From: Serratia proteamaculans_D
GTDB lineage: Bacteria; Pseudomonadota; Gammaproteobacteria; Enterobacterales; Enterobacteriaceae
Strand: one strand, 5' to 3'
Assembly: GCF_049959315.1 (NCBI RefSeq)
Contig: NZ_CP188201.1
DNA length: 64,000 nucleotides
In this document: positions 21,057 to 30,972 of the stretch, one piece after another
How positions within the stretch are numbered: the stretch's first letter is position 1
How the letters are laid out: the number at the start of each line of letters is the position of its first letter
The notes under the pieces: model-generated
What the model was told of the DNA's origin: nothing
Database searches by the model: none
Seen by the model: only the letters and a program-made list of their open reading frames with translations
Program-made: the position numbers and the translations under genes

Positions 21057-22022
21057 TTATTTGTTGCTTTTGTTCTCTACCAGAACCGCCAGCAGTATCA
21101 CCACTGCCTTCACGATCATTTGGTAGTACGAAGAAACACCCAGTAAATTCAGGCCGTTGTTCAAGAAGCCAAGGATCAGCGCCCCGATCAAGGTACCAAC
21201 AATGCGGCCCTTGCCACCGGCCAGGCTGGTACCACCCAGCACCACTGCGGCAATGGCGTCCAACTCATAGCCGGTACCGGCGGTTGGCTGCGCGGAAGAC
21301 AGGCGCGCGACTTCAATCACCCCCGCCAGTGCCGCCAGCAGTCCACAAAGCGAATAAACGATAATCTTCACTTTATCGACGCTGATGCCGGACAGTCGGG
21401 TCGCCGCTTCGTTACCGCCCAGTGCATAAATATAACGGCCCAGACGGGTATGGTGCAGCATGTACCAGGCGGCGATAAACACGATCGCCATGATCCAGAT
21501 TGGGGTAGGAACGCCCAGAGGACGGCCGATGCCGAACCAGCCGAAGGTATCGGCCACGTCGGTAAAGCCGGTATTCACCGGACTGCCGTTGGTGTACACC
21601 ATGGTGACACCGCGCAACAGCAGCATCATCACCAAAGTAGCGATAAACGCCTGCACCTTGCCTTTGGCTACGATCACCCCGGTACAGGCGCCGACTGCCG
21701 CCCCTAATGCCAGAGCAGCCGCCACGGCTACCACCGCGTTAATTTCGAAACCGACGATCGATGCCGCCACCGCGCCGGTCAGCGCCAGCAGCGATCCCAC
21801 CGACAAATCGATGCCGGAAGTGAGGATCACCAGCGTCATCCCCACCGCCATAATGGCGTTCACCGAGGTTTGCTGCAGAATATTGAACAGGTTGTTTACG
21901 GTGAAGAAATTCGGGCTCATTGAAGAGACCACGGCGATCAGCACCAGCAGAGCAATCAGTGATTTTTGCTCTAACAGCCACTCTTTACTGAACCAGCGTT
22001 TTGCCGCACTCTGGGAACTCAT
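21057..22022 (-). CDS. rbsC: Ribose ABC transporter permease
   Basis: 321 residues, equal to E. coli. Several hydrophobic helices with the family segment AAVVLGGTSLAGGKG (near 250-264), the coupling region to the ATPase RbsA. It lies 6 nt downstream of rbsA in the operon. Confidence 0.97.
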   Translation of the reverse strand: MSSQSAAKRWFSKEWLLEQKSLIALLVLIAVVSSMSPNFFTVNNLFNILQQTSVNAIMAVGMTLVILTSGIDLSVGSLLALTGAVAASIVGFEINAVVAVAAALALGAAVGACTGVIVAKGKVQAFIATLVMMLLLRGVTMVYTNGSPVNTGFTDVADTFGWFGIGRPLGVPTPIWIMAIVFIAAWYMLHHTRLGRYIYALGGNEAATRLSGISVDKVKIIVYSLCGLLAALAGVIEVARLSSAQPTAGTGYELDAIAAVVLGGTSLAGGKGRIVGTLIGALILGFLNNGLNLLGVSSYYQMIVKAVVILLAVLVENKSNK

Positions 22023-22028
22023 ATCTGA

Positions 22029-23534
22029 TTACTCCTGCTTTACGCCGTATTGCTTGCCAACGGCCGCAGCCATCAACGCTTCCTGGGTGGCCTGTTCAAT
22101 CGGGAACTCACCGCTGAGATGTCCTTCGTGCATCACCAGGATGCGGTCACTCATGCCCAGCACCTCCGGCATTTCCGAAGACACCAGAATGATGCTCAGC
22201 CCTTCCTGCTTGAACTGGTTGATTAACTGATAGATTTCTTTTTTTGCGCCAACATCGACGCCGCGTGTCGGCTCATCGAGGATCAACACCTTTGGCCGCG
22301 TCATCAGGCCACGGGCGATCGCCACTTTCTGTTGGTTACCGCCGGAGAGCAGGCCAATAGGCTGTTCCATCGACGGCGTCTTGATATTGAACAAACGGAT
22401 GAAGTCGCCCACCGCCTGTTGCTCTTCGGCCTGTTTCAGGCTGCCACCGGCACGGCTGAAATAGCGCAGCGCCGTCAGCGACATGTTTTCCTTCACCGAC
22501 ATCCCCAGCACCAGGCCATCGCGCTTACGGTCTTCGGAGATATACACAATGCCGTTCGCCAGGCCGTCCTGCGGAGAATGGGTAACCACCGGGCGGCCAT
22601 CGAGGCTGACGGTACCGGATTTGCGCGGCGCGGCACCGTAGATAATTTTCATCAGTTCGGTACGCCCGGCGCCCATCAGCCCGGCCACACCAAGAATTTC
22701 GCCCCGGTACAGGGTAAAGCTGACGTCATCCACACCCGGACCGGAAACCTGGCTGACCTCCAGTCGCTTTTCACCGCGCGGTAGATTCAGGCGTGGGTAC
22801 TGTTCTTCCAGCTTGCGGCCGACCATCATTTCTATCAGTGAATCTTCCTGCAGCTCGCTGACCGGCCGCTCGGCAATAAACTGCCCGTCACGAAACACCG
22901 TGACGTCGTCGCAAATTTCAAAGATCTCTTTCAGGCGATGCGAAATATAAACAATGCCGCGCCCTTCGGCCTTCAGCTCGTTGATCACTTTAAATAAAGA
23001 GGCGGTTTCAGTGTCGGTTAGCGCATCCGTCGGTTCATCCATAATGATCACTTTGGATTCGAAGCTCAGCACCTTGGCGATTTCCACCATCTGCTGATCA
23101 CCGATCGACAGCTCGCCCACCAGCCGGTGGCTGCTGTAACTCAGGTTTAACCGCGCCAACAGCTTGTCGGCTTCGGCATACATGCGCTTCCAGTCGATAC
23201 GGCCAATACGGTTCACAAATTCGCGCCCGAGGAAGATGTTTTCCGCGATCGTCAACTGTGGGATCAGGTTCAGTTCCTGATGGATAATGCCAATACCCGC
23301 TTCCTGTGAATCCTTTGGCCCGTTGAATGCCACCTCTTTACCGAGAAAATACTGACTGCCGGCATCCTTGTTATAAATCCCGGTCAGCACTTTCATCATG
23401 GTGGACTTCCCGGCACCATTTTCCCCCACCAGCGCCATTACCTTGCCGGGATAAACGCTGAGTGCGGCGCCGGAAAGCGCCTTCACGCCGGGAAAGGCTT
23501 TATCGATCCCTTTCAGTTGCAGTAAAGGTTGCAT
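22029..23534 (-). CDS. rbsA: Ribose ABC transporter ATP-binding protein
   Basis: 501 residues, two fused nucleotide-binding domains. The N-terminal domain has Walker A GENGAGKST (37-45) and Walker B IIMDEPTDAL (about 160-169). The C-terminal domain has the degenerate GLMGAGRTEL in place of Walker A and LSGGNQQKVAIARGL as signature; the degenerate second site is normal in sugar importers of this class. It powers ribose uptake through RbsC. Confidence 0.97.
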   Translation of the reverse strand: MQPLLQLKGIDKAFPGVKALSGAALSVYPGKVMALVGENGAGKSTMMKVLTGIYNKDAGSQYFLGKEVAFNGPKDSQEAGIGIIHQELNLIPQLTIAENIFLGREFVNRIGRIDWKRMYAEADKLLARLNLSYSSHRLVGELSIGDQQMVEIAKVLSFESKVIIMDEPTDALTDTETASLFKVINELKAEGRGIVYISHRLKEIFEICDDVTVFRDGQFIAERPVSELQEDSLIEMMVGRKLEEQYPRLNLPRGEKRLEVSQVSGPGVDDVSFTLYRGEILGVAGLMGAGRTELMKIIYGAAPRKSGTVSLDGRPVVTHSPQDGLANGIVYISEDRKRDGLVLGMSVKENMSLTALRYFSRAGGSLKQAEEQQAVGDFIRLFNIKTPSMEQPIGLLSGGNQQKVAIARGLMTRPKVLILDEPTRGVDVGAKKEIYQLINQFKQEGLSIILVSSEMPEVLGMSDRILVMHEGHLSGEFPIEQATQEALMAAAVGKQYGVKQE

Positions 23535-23541
23535 AAATGCC

Positions 23542-23961
23542 TCAGAAAGTTACGCCGGCGCAGAGGATCACATTCGCATACGGCGAGCATTCCCCGCTGC
23601 GGATCACTGCCCGGCTATGTTCAGTTTGCGCTTTGAACGCACTGTGGCTGATATAGCTCACGCTGATGGTATTGCCCTGGTGTTGGCCAAGTTCGGTCAG
23701 TTGAGCCAACAACGCACGATGGAGCTGCGGATTTTGTTTCACTATCTCTTCCGCCAGAATGGCGCTCTCTACCTGCATTTCCTGCGTTACTACCCCGAGT
23801 ACCTGCAAAAACGTCGGCACACCCTGGGTCAGCGCCAGATCGATACGCTGCGTTGCCGCCGGAATAGGCAGCCCTGCATCACAGATGGCGATCTGGTCGG
23901 TATGGCCGAGGCGGGAAACCACGGCAGAAACATCAGCATTCAGCAGCACGCCTTTTTTCAT
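23542..23961 (-). CDS. rbsD: D-ribose pyranase
   Basis: 139 residues. RbsD interconverts the pyranose and furanose forms of ribose so that ribokinase receives its substrate. The catalytic His in LGHTDQIAICDAGLPIP (about 18-34) is present. It is the first gene of the operon, directly below the RbsR operator. Confidence 0.96.
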   Translation of the reverse strand: MKKGVLLNADVSAVVSRLGHTDQIAICDAGLPIPAATQRIDLALTQGVPTFLQVLGVVTQEMQVESAILAEEIVKQNPQLHRALLAQLTELGQHQGNTISVSYISHSAFKAQTEHSRAVIRSGECSPYANVILCAGVTF

Positions 23962-23981
23962 CTTTTTCTTCTCACTCCACC

Positions 23982-23997
23982 AGCGAAACGTTTCGCT
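23982..23997. promoter_or_regulatory. RbsR operator, proximal
   Basis: AGCGAAACGTTTCGCT is a perfect 16-bp palindrome with the CG centre typical of LacI-family operators and essentially the E. coli rbs operator. It lies 20 bp before the rbsD start. Confidence 0.85.
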
Positions 23998-24063
23998 TGT
24001 GTCTGGAGTTTAAAAAAACGCCAACAGAAGGCAACCGGGACGGTGCAGAAATGTGATCGTCAT

Positions 24064-24075
24064 CGAAACGTTTCG
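24064..24075. promoter_or_regulatory. RbsR operator-like palindrome, distal
   Basis: CGAAACGTTTCG repeats the central 12 bp of the proximal operator. The two centres are about 80 bp apart, which would allow a looped repression complex. Confidence 0.65.
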
Positions 24076-24097
24076 CTCGTGTTACCGAGAACATAAA

Positions 24098-24127
24098 CAG
24101 AAAGGGCCCAGCGGTTGCTGAGCCCTT
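24098..24127 (-). terminator. kup terminator
   Basis: On the minus strand GGGCTCAGC and GCTGGGCCC pair over four bases and are followed by TTTCTGTTT, 9 nt after the kup stop. Confidence 0.8.
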
Positions 24128-24135
24128 GGGGGAAG

Positions 24136-26004
24136 TTAAATCTCGACCTGGGTTCCCAGTTCGATCACCCTATTGGGTGGGATCTCAAACTGGTCCGGCG
24201 CACGCAGCGCGTTACGGCTCAGCGCGATAAACAGCTTGCCGCGCAGGAACAGGTACCAAGGCCGTTTGGTCAGGATTAACGACTCGTGCGACATAAAGAA
24301 CGAGGTTTCCGTCATCCGGCACGGCAGCCCTTCCAGCCCACAGCGGTGGAACACTTCCTCCACGTTCGGCGTTTCACGCCAGCCGTAGCTGGCCACCACC
24401 CGCCAGAAGGTCGGCGAAAGCTGTTCAATGGTCACCCGCCGCACGTTGTGGACGTAAGGTGCGTCTTCAGTGCGCAGCGTCAACAGCACCACTCGCTCAT
24501 GCAGCACCTTGTTGTGTTTCAGGTTATGCAGCAGCGCAAAAGGGATCACGTTGATGGCACGTGACATAAAGACCGCAGTCCCCGGCACCCGTACTGGCGG
24601 TGATTTTTCCAGTGAGGCGATCATTGCCTCAAGGGAGTTACCGTGTTCGTGCATGCGGCGCAGCAGGCGGAAACGCTCGCTCTTCCAGGTGGTCATGATG
24701 ATGAACATCACCAGTGCCAGCAATAATGGCAACCAACCGCCGGAGAACAGCTTCAGGGCGTTGGCGGAGAACATCGGCACATCGATAATCAGCAAGACAG
24801 CCAGGATGCCGACGGCGAAGAAGCGGTTCCAGTGCCAATTTTTGATCGCCACCGAGGTCACCAGAATACTGGTCAGTACCATGGTGCCGGTCACCGCAAT
24901 ACCGTATGCCGCCGCCAGATTGCTGGAGTGCTCGAAACCAATAATCACCAGCACTACCGCGATATACAGCGTCCAGTTGATCACCGGGATGTAGATTTGA
25001 CCGGATTCCATCTCCGAAGTATGGATGATGCGCATCGGTGACAGGTAACCCAGGCGCACCGCCTGGCGAGTCAGTGAGAACACGCCGGAGATCACCGCCT
25101 GTGAGGCGATAACCGTAGCCAGCGTCGCCAGAATCAACAGCGGGATCAGCGCCCAGTCCGGAGCCAGCAGAAAGAACGGGTTTTTAATTGCCTCAGGATT
25201 TTTCAGCAGCAAGGCACCCTGGCCGAAATAATTCAGCACCAGCGAAGGCAGCACCACGGTGAACCAGGCCAGACGAATAGGGAATTTGCCAAAGTGACCC
25301 ATGTCAGCGTACAGCGCCTCAACGCCGGTGATCGACAGCACTACCGCACCCAGGGCAAAGAACGAAACCTTCTTATATTCGATAAAGAAGTTCAGTGCCC
25401 ATTTCGGGTTTAGCGCCTGCAGCACCTCCGGGTTGGCCATAATGCTACGGGCTCCCAGCACCGCCAGAACGATAAACCACAGCAGCATGACCGGCGCAAA
25501 CAGCTTGCCGACGCTGCCGGTGCCGTGCTTTTGGATGGCAAACAGCAGGGTCAAAACCAGAATCGACAGCGGGACGATATAGCCATCAAGCGACGGCGCG
25601 GCAATTTCCAGGCCTTCTATCGCCGACATCACCGATATCGCCGGGGTGATCACCACCTCGCCATAGAAGAAGCTGCCGCCAATCAGGCCCAGGATCACCA
25701 ATATGGACGTTGTCCGCGCCGAAGTATGGCGCCCGGCCAGTGACATCAGCGTCAGTATCCCCCCCTCACCGGCGTTATCCGCCCGCATGACATAGGTAAG
25801 ATACTTGAGGGAAACAATGATGATTAACATCCAGAAGATCAGCGAAAGAAAACCGAAAACCACATCTGGACGAACATCGAAGCCGTAATGGCCGGAGAAA
25901 CACTCTCGGAGAGTATAGAGAGGGCTGGTGCCAATATCACCGTAAACCACCCCAATTGCCGCCAGGGTTACCGCCGATAAGGACTGTTTATGCTCTGTGC
26001 TCAT
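24136..26004 (-). CDS. kup: Low-affinity K+/H+ symporter Kup
   Basis: 622 residues, identical in length to E. coli Kup (TrkD). About 12 membrane helices in the first 440 residues, beginning with the family motif VVYGDIGTSPLYTLRE (19-34), then a cytoplasmic C-terminal domain. It imports K+ with H+ and matters in acid or hyperosmotic conditions. It has its own terminator and diverges from ravA; the 26005-26287 gap holds both promoters and an ACCATTA/TAATGGT hairpin (26212-26229) upstream of ravA. Confidence 0.97.
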   Translation of the reverse strand: MSTEHKQSLSAVTLAAIGVVYGDIGTSPLYTLRECFSGHYGFDVRPDVVFGFLSLIFWMLIIIVSLKYLTYVMRADNAGEGGILTLMSLAGRHTSARTTSILVILGLIGGSFFYGEVVITPAISVMSAIEGLEIAAPSLDGYIVPLSILVLTLLFAIQKHGTGSVGKLFAPVMLLWFIVLAVLGARSIMANPEVLQALNPKWALNFFIEYKKVSFFALGAVVLSITGVEALYADMGHFGKFPIRLAWFTVVLPSLVLNYFGQGALLLKNPEAIKNPFFLLAPDWALIPLLILATLATVIASQAVISGVFSLTRQAVRLGYLSPMRIIHTSEMESGQIYIPVINWTLYIAVVLVIIGFEHSSNLAAAYGIAVTGTMVLTSILVTSVAIKNWHWNRFFAVGILAVLLIIDVPMFSANALKLFSGGWLPLLLALVMFIIMTTWKSERFRLLRRMHEHGNSLEAMIASLEKSPPVRVPGTAVFMSRAINVIPFALLHNLKHNKVLHERVVLLTLRTEDAPYVHNVRRVTIEQLSPTFWRVVASYGWRETPNVEEVFHRCGLEGLPCRMTETSFFMSHESLILTKRPWYLFLRGKLFIALSRNALRAPDQFEIPPNRVIELGTQVEI

Positions 26005-26287
26005 AATTCGTTTCTTTATTAGAACATCCGTTAGCGATGCATCCGCATCAGCCAGAGATACGGGCTCTAAGATCCGTTACGCCCACTAAAAGGCGCACAG
26101 TATGCACGATTTATACTGCTTGCCTATCCTTATATCAGACCTTAAAAATAAACAAAATGTGAACCAGCCACCCTTTTGATAATAGAAAGATTTTACTAAT
26201 CAACAAGCTATACCATTAAAAATAATGGTGGTTTATCATCGGATTATCCACCAAGATTGGCTAACTCTCGGACAACACGACAATAAT

Positions 26288-27796
26288 ATGGCGCCATCAT
26301 CACTTCTGGCAGAACGGATTTCCCGCCTCAGCAGCGCGCTGGAGAGCGGTCTTTATGAACGGCAGGAAGCAATTCGCCTGTGTTTGCTGGCGGCGCTCAG
26401 CGGGGAAAGCGTATTTCTGCTTGGCCCACCGGGCATTGCCAAAAGCCTGATTGCCCGTCGGTTAAAATACGCCTTTCGCAGCGCGCGCTCGTTTGAATAT
26501 CTAATGACGCGCTTTTCAACGCCGGAAGAAGTCTTCGGCCCATTATCGATCCAGGCTTTAAAAGATGAAGGGCGCTACCAGCGCCTGACCGCCGGCTATC
26601 TGCCCGAGGCGGAAATCGTCTTTCTGGACGAAATCTGGAAGGCCGGTCCGGCGATCCTCAATACCCTGCTGACGGCGATTAACGAACGCCGTTTCCGTAA
26701 CGGTAATAATGAAGAACCTATCCCACTGCGGCTGCTGGTCACCGCCTCCAACGAACTGCCGGAAGCCGACAACAGTCTGGAAGCCTTGTATGACCGCATG
26801 TTGATACGCCTGTGGTTGGATAAAGTGCAGGACAAACAGAATTTCCGCTCACTGCTGGTCAGTCGCCAGAACGAGAATGAAAACCCGGTGCCCGAAGCAC
26901 TGAGCATCAGTGACGAGGAATATCACCAGTGGCAGCCGCAGATCGACAAAATCAAGCTGCCTGAAAATTGCTTTGAACTGATATTCCAACTGCGCCAGCG
27001 GCTCGATGCACTGGAAAGTGCCCCTTACGTTTCCGATCGTCGCTGGAAAAAAGCGCTGCGGCTGTTGCAGGCCTGTGCTTTCTTCAGCGGTCGCGACGCC
27101 GTGGCGCCGATCGACCTGCTGCTGCTGAAAGACTGCCTGTGGCACGACCTCAGCTCACTGAAACTGCTGCAACAGCAAGTTGAGCAGTTGCTGAACGAGT
27201 CAGCCTATCAACAGCAAACGTTGTTGATCCAACTGCAACAGATCCATACCCGCTGGCTACAGCATCAACAACAGCAGAGCGACAGTCAGGCTATTACATT
27301 GGTAAAAAAGGGCGGCATGTTCAGCAGAAAGCCCCAGTTTGCCCTGGCAACTCCACTCGGTACCGGCACCCTGACCCTGTTGCTGCAAAAACCACTGCAG
27401 CTGCATGATATTCAGGTCAACCATCTGAGTATTGAAAACAGCGCGCTGGAAAACTGGCTGCAAAAAGGCGGCGACGTACGCGCCAAGCTGAACGGCATTG
27501 GCTTTGCTCAGCAGATTGACCTGGAAGTCGATGAGCAACTGCATCTGACGGTGTTGGACGTCAGCCGCCAACCCGCTCTACTGGCCCAGCCCGGCAAACA
27601 GACCAGCGGCACGCCGCAGGCAATGCTGGACGAAATGGACCAGTTGGCGCAGCGCCTGGCAGAACAGCGTCGGTTGTTCAGTCAGCATCAGCCCTGCCTG
27701 TTTACCCCGACCGCCAGGCTGGCAAACATTGAGGCCAGCCTGTTGCAGGTGGCGGAACAAATCAAACAGCAGCACCAGCAAATGCGCGGCCAGTAA
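26288..27796 (+). CDS. ravA: MoxR-family AAA+ ATPase RavA
   Basis: 502 residues from the ATG at 26288 (498 in E. coli). The AAA+ module has Walker A GPPGIAKS (46-53), Walker B VFLDEIW (111-117) and the sensor region TASNELPEAD; a discontinuous triple-helical and beta-rich LARA region follows, where E. coli RavA binds the lysine decarboxylase LdcI. RavA hexamers work with ViaA in phospholipid and respiratory-complex quality control and aminoglycoside sensitivity. The frame is open for 21 codons upstream, but the family N-terminus MA.. LLAERISRLSS supports 26288. viaA follows after 2 nt. Confidence 0.95.
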   Translation: MAPSSLLAERISRLSSALESGLYERQEAIRLCLLAALSGESVFLLGPPGIAKSLIARRLKYAFRSARSFEYLMTRFSTPEEVFGPLSIQALKDEGRYQRLTAGYLPEAEIVFLDEIWKAGPAILNTLLTAINERRFRNGNNEEPIPLRLLVTASNELPEADNSLEALYDRMLIRLWLDKVQDKQNFRSLLVSRQNENENPVPEALSISDEEYHQWQPQIDKIKLPENCFELIFQLRQRLDALESAPYVSDRRWKKALRLLQACAFFSGRDAVAPIDLLLLKDCLWHDLSSLKLLQQQVEQLLNESAYQQQTLLIQLQQIHTRWLQHQQQQSDSQAITLVKKGGMFSRKPQFALATPLGTGTLTLLLQKPLQLHDIQVNHLSIENSALENWLQKGGDVRAKLNGIGFAQQIDLEVDEQLHLTVLDVSRQPALLAQPGKQTSGTPQAMLDEMDQLAQRLAEQRRLFSQHQPCLFTPTARLANIEASLLQVAEQIKQQHQQMRGQ

Positions 27797-27798
27797 TT

Positions 27799-29262
27799 AT
27801 GCTCAGCCTGGAAACCCTCGATCTGCTGCTGGCGATCACCGAAGGTGAGCTGATCGAGGAGATGATCATCGGCATGCTGGCGGCACCGCAGCTGTCGATT
27901 TTCTTCAAAAAGTTTCCGGCGATCCGCCGGGCGCTGGATCGCGACCTGCCACTCTGGAAGTTACAGCTGAAAGAACGCCTCCATGAAGCCATGGTGCCGC
28001 CCGCGCTGGCGCAGGAATTCTATCGTTATCAACAATGCCAGTTAGAGAACAACACCCAGTTCTTCCATAACCTTAATGACACCCTGGATCTGCTACGCCA
28101 GCTGGTTTCGCCCTTTTATGAGCAGGCGCGCTCACTGGTGGATGCCGCCGATCTGCCCAACCATCCGCTGGACGACAGCTTCCAAACCCTGTTTCTGCAG
28201 CGCTGGCGCATCAGCCTGACGCTGCAGGCCACCATGATGCATCACCAACTGCTGGAACAGGAACGCGAACAGCTGATGGCGGAGCTGCAGGAACGTCTGG
28301 CGCTGAGTGGTGCACTGGAGCCGCTGCTGTCGGAAAACGACACCGCTGCCGGGCGACTGTGGGATATGAGTAAAGGCCATCTGCAACGGGGTGACTATCA
28401 ACGGCTGGTGGAATACGGCAATTTCTTGCAGCAGCAACCGGAACTGAAAAAGCTGGCGCAGCAGCTTGGGCGCAGCTATCAGGCCAAGGCGGTGCAACAG
28501 CAGGACGCATTGCCGGAACCGTTCCGCGTGATGGTACAGGTACCGGCCACGCTGCCGGAAGAGGTCAGCGGCATTCACCAGAGCGACGATATTCTGCGCC
28601 TGCTGCCACCCGAGTTGGTCACGCTGGGCATTGAAGAGCTGGAGTTTGAGTTTTACCGCCGCCTGCTGGAAAAACGGCTATTGAGCTATCGTCTGCAGGG
28701 CGATGTCTGGCAGGAACAGATCCATATCCGCCAGGTCACTCACCAGCAGCAGGATCAACAACCTCGTGGGCCGTTTATTGTCTGTGTGGATACCTCAGGT
28801 TCGATGGGCGGTTTCAACGAGCAGTGCGCCAAAGCTTTCTGTCTGGCGCTGTTGCGCATTGCGCTGGCGGATAACCGCCGCTGCTACATCATGCTGTTCG
28901 CCAACCAGATAGTGCATTACGAACTGACTGCCGCCAGCGGTATTGAGCAGGCGGTGCGCTTTCTCGGCCAGCATTTTCGCGGCGGTACCGATCTGGCGGC
29001 CTGCCTGAATGCCACGTTGAGCAAAATGACGGAAAGCGGCTGGTTCGACGCCGACGCGGTGATCATTTCTGACTTTATTGCCCAGCGATTGCCGGAAGAG
29101 ATAATAAAGAAGGTTAAACAACAGCAACAAAACCACCAGCAGCGCTTTCACGCAGTGGCGATGTCCAACTACGGCAAGCCCGGTATCATGCGCATCTTCG
29201 ATCATATCTGGCGCTTTGATACCGGGTTAAAAAGCCGCTTGATGCGCCGCTGGCGGCGCTGA
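27799..29262 (+). CDS. viaA: VWA-domain protein ViaA, RavA partner
   Basis: 487 residues (483 in E. coli). The N-terminal two thirds are helical and Gln/Leu rich; the von Willebrand A domain begins with the metal-binding MIDAS sequence DTSGS (331-335) and has further MIDAS residues GGTDLAA (about 396) and ISDF (about 424). ViaA stimulates RavA ATPase and links it to the membrane and to NADH dehydrogenase and fumarate reductase. It is packed behind ravA and converges on asnA with only 3 nt between stops. Confidence 0.95.
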   Translation: MLSLETLDLLLAITEGELIEEMIIGMLAAPQLSIFFKKFPAIRRALDRDLPLWKLQLKERLHEAMVPPALAQEFYRYQQCQLENNTQFFHNLNDTLDLLRQLVSPFYEQARSLVDAADLPNHPLDDSFQTLFLQRWRISLTLQATMMHHQLLEQEREQLMAELQERLALSGALEPLLSENDTAAGRLWDMSKGHLQRGDYQRLVEYGNFLQQQPELKKLAQQLGRSYQAKAVQQQDALPEPFRVMVQVPATLPEEVSGIHQSDDILRLLPPELVTLGIEELEFEFYRRLLEKRLLSYRLQGDVWQEQIHIRQVTHQQQDQQPRGPFIVCVDTSGSMGGFNEQCAKAFCLALLRIALADNRRCYIMLFANQIVHYELTAASGIEQAVRFLGQHFRGGTDLAACLNATLSKMTESGWFDADAVIISDFIAQRLPEEIIKKVKQQQQNHQQRFHAVAMSNYGKPGIMRIFDHIWRFDTGLKSRLMRRWRR

Positions 29263-29265
29263 GTA

Positions 29266-30258
29266 TTACAGCAGTCCTTCTACCGCCTCACGTACCTGAG
29301 GTGACCACACGCCGCACTGTACCTGCCCGATGTGCGACAGTTGCAGCAACAGCATCACCAGGCGCGACTGACCGATACCGCCACCGATAGTTTGCGGCAT
29401 CTCGCCACGCAGCAGTGACTGATGCCATTCCAACGCCAGACGATCTTCATCACCGGTCTGTGCCAATTGGCGTTTCAGCGCGCTGGCGTCAACGCGGATC
29501 CCCATCGAAGAAAGTTCGAAGGCATCCTGCAGCACCGGGTTCCATACCAGAATATCGCCGTTCAGACCGGCCAGCCCTGCAGCTGCTGGGGTGGTCCAGT
29601 CATCATAATCCGGCGCACGTACATCGTGTGATTTGCCGTGCGACAGTTTGCCACCAATTCCCATCAGGAATACCGCGCCCAGCTCTTTGGCAATAGCCCG
29701 CTCACGGCCTTTGGCATCCAGTTCAGGGTAGCGTTGCAGCAAGGTTTCGCTGTGTACAAAATGGATTTGCTCCGGCAGGAACGGCGTTAAGCCGTATTCG
29801 CGGCTCACTTCCCCTTCTGTAGCCTTAATCGCCGCATAAATGCTGCGCACGGTGCTTTCGAGGTAATCCTGGCTGCGTTCGCCATCGCCCATCACCCGCT
29901 CCCAGTCCCATTGATCAACGTAGACTGAATGGATGGCGCTCAGACGATCTTCGTCCGGGCGCAGTGCTTTCATATGGGTATACAGGCCTTCACCGGCGCC
30001 GAAGTCATAGCTGCCCAGTGTTTTACGTTTCCATTTAGCCAGCGAGTGCACCACTTCGAAAGTGGCGTCCGGCAGGGTTTTCACCTTTACCTGTACCGCT
30101 TTCTCGCTGCCGGACAGGTTGTCCTGGGTACCATCACCCAAACGGCTGAGGATTGGCGCCTGCACTTCAATCAGGCCAAGCTGTTGCTCCAGCTGGCGGG
30201 AGAAAAAGGATTTAACCAGGCTGATTTGTTGTTGTTTTTGAATAAATTGTTTTTTCAT
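29266..30258 (-). CDS. asnA: Aspartate--ammonia ligase
   Basis: 330 residues, equal to E. coli AsnA. It makes asparagine from aspartate, ammonia and ATP, using a class II aminoacyl-tRNA-synthetase-like fold. The start MKKQFIQKQQQISLVKSFFS at 30258 matches the family; the ORF extends 19 codons further but those lack similarity. GIGQSRLVMLLL near the C-terminus is the motif 3 equivalent. It diverges from asnC, whose product activates asnA in E. coli when asparagine is scarce. Confidence 0.97.
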   Translation of the reverse strand: MKKQFIQKQQQISLVKSFFSRQLEQQLGLIEVQAPILSRLGDGTQDNLSGSEKAVQVKVKTLPDATFEVVHSLAKWKRKTLGSYDFGAGEGLYTHMKALRPDEDRLSAIHSVYVDQWDWERVMGDGERSQDYLESTVRSIYAAIKATEGEVSREYGLTPFLPEQIHFVHSETLLQRYPELDAKGRERAIAKELGAVFLMGIGGKLSHGKSHDVRAPDYDDWTTPAAAGLAGLNGDILVWNPVLQDAFELSSMGIRVDASALKRQLAQTGDEDRLALEWHQSLLRGEMPQTIGGGIGQSRLVMLLLQLSHIGQVQCGVWSPQVREAVEGLL

Positions 30259-30413
30259 TGCCGTATCTCTTATAAACCTGTCTCTGTTGCCAACGATTAA
30301 GCAACAGAACGGCACTACAATTCAATATCCGCTAATCAATATTGCCTTTTCACTTTTAATCGTTCATTTTGATGCGGTAATAATTCAACAATCAGCAATT
30401 AGTGGGGGATTAA

Positions 30414-30875
30414 ATGGCTGAAAATTATCAGATCGATAATCTCGATCGCGGCATTCTTAATGCCTTGATGGAAAACGCGCGCACGCCTTATGCCGAACTG
30501 GCGAAGAACTTTGCCGTCAGCCCCGGCACCATTCATGTGCGAGTAGAGAAGATGAAACAGGCCGGTATCATCACCGGTGCGCGGGTAGACGTGAACCCCA
30601 AACGCCTGGGTTACGACGTCTGCTGTTTTATCGGCATTATATTAAAGAGCGCCAAAGACTATCCTTCTGCACTGAAAAAGCTTGAAAGTCTGGAGGAAGT
30701 GGTTGAGGCCTATTACACCACCGGCCACTACAGCGTGTTTATCAAAGTGATGTGCCGCTCGATAGATGCGCTGCAACAAGTACTTATCAACAAGATCCAG
30801 ACGATTGACGAGATCCAGTCAACTGAAACCCTGATCTCGCTGCAGAACCCCATCATGCGTACCATCACCCCTTAG
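30414..30875 (+). CDS. asnC: Transcriptional regulator AsnC (Lrp/AsnC family)
   Basis: 153 residues. N-terminal helix-turn-helix (about 10-55, YAELAKNFAVSPGTIHVRVEKM) and a C-terminal RAM ligand domain (about 70-140) that binds asparagine. It activates asnA and represses its own gene in E. coli. The 155-bp divergent region 30259-30413 should hold the binding sites. Confidence 0.96.
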   Translation: MAENYQIDNLDRGILNALMENARTPYAELAKNFAVSPGTIHVRVEKMKQAGIITGARVDVNPKRLGYDVCCFIGIILKSAKDYPSALKKLESLEEVVEAYYTTGHYSVFIKVMCRSIDALQQVLINKIQTIDEIQSTETLISLQNPIMRTITP

Positions 30876-30897
30876 CCAACTATTTACTATACCCATA

Positions 30898-30906
30898 TTA
30901 TCCACA
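30898..30906 (+). promoter_or_regulatory. DnaA box at the mioC promoter
   Basis: A consensus TTATCCACA lies 67 bp upstream of the mioC start, and a TACAAT -10-like hexamer follows near 30930-30935. In E. coli a DnaA box in the mioC promoter represses transcription toward oriC. Confidence 0.75.
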
Positions 30907-30972
30907 GGTAGATCCCAGCCGATTCACAGCGTACAATGCTGCCACTTTGAGAAGGTTGGGATCATTCATTTC

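Noticed and set aside
26165..26205. Possible FNR site upstream of ravA (TTGAT and ATCAA half-sites)
   Set aside because: The half-sites are separated by about 19 nt rather than the 4 nt an FNR dimer requires.
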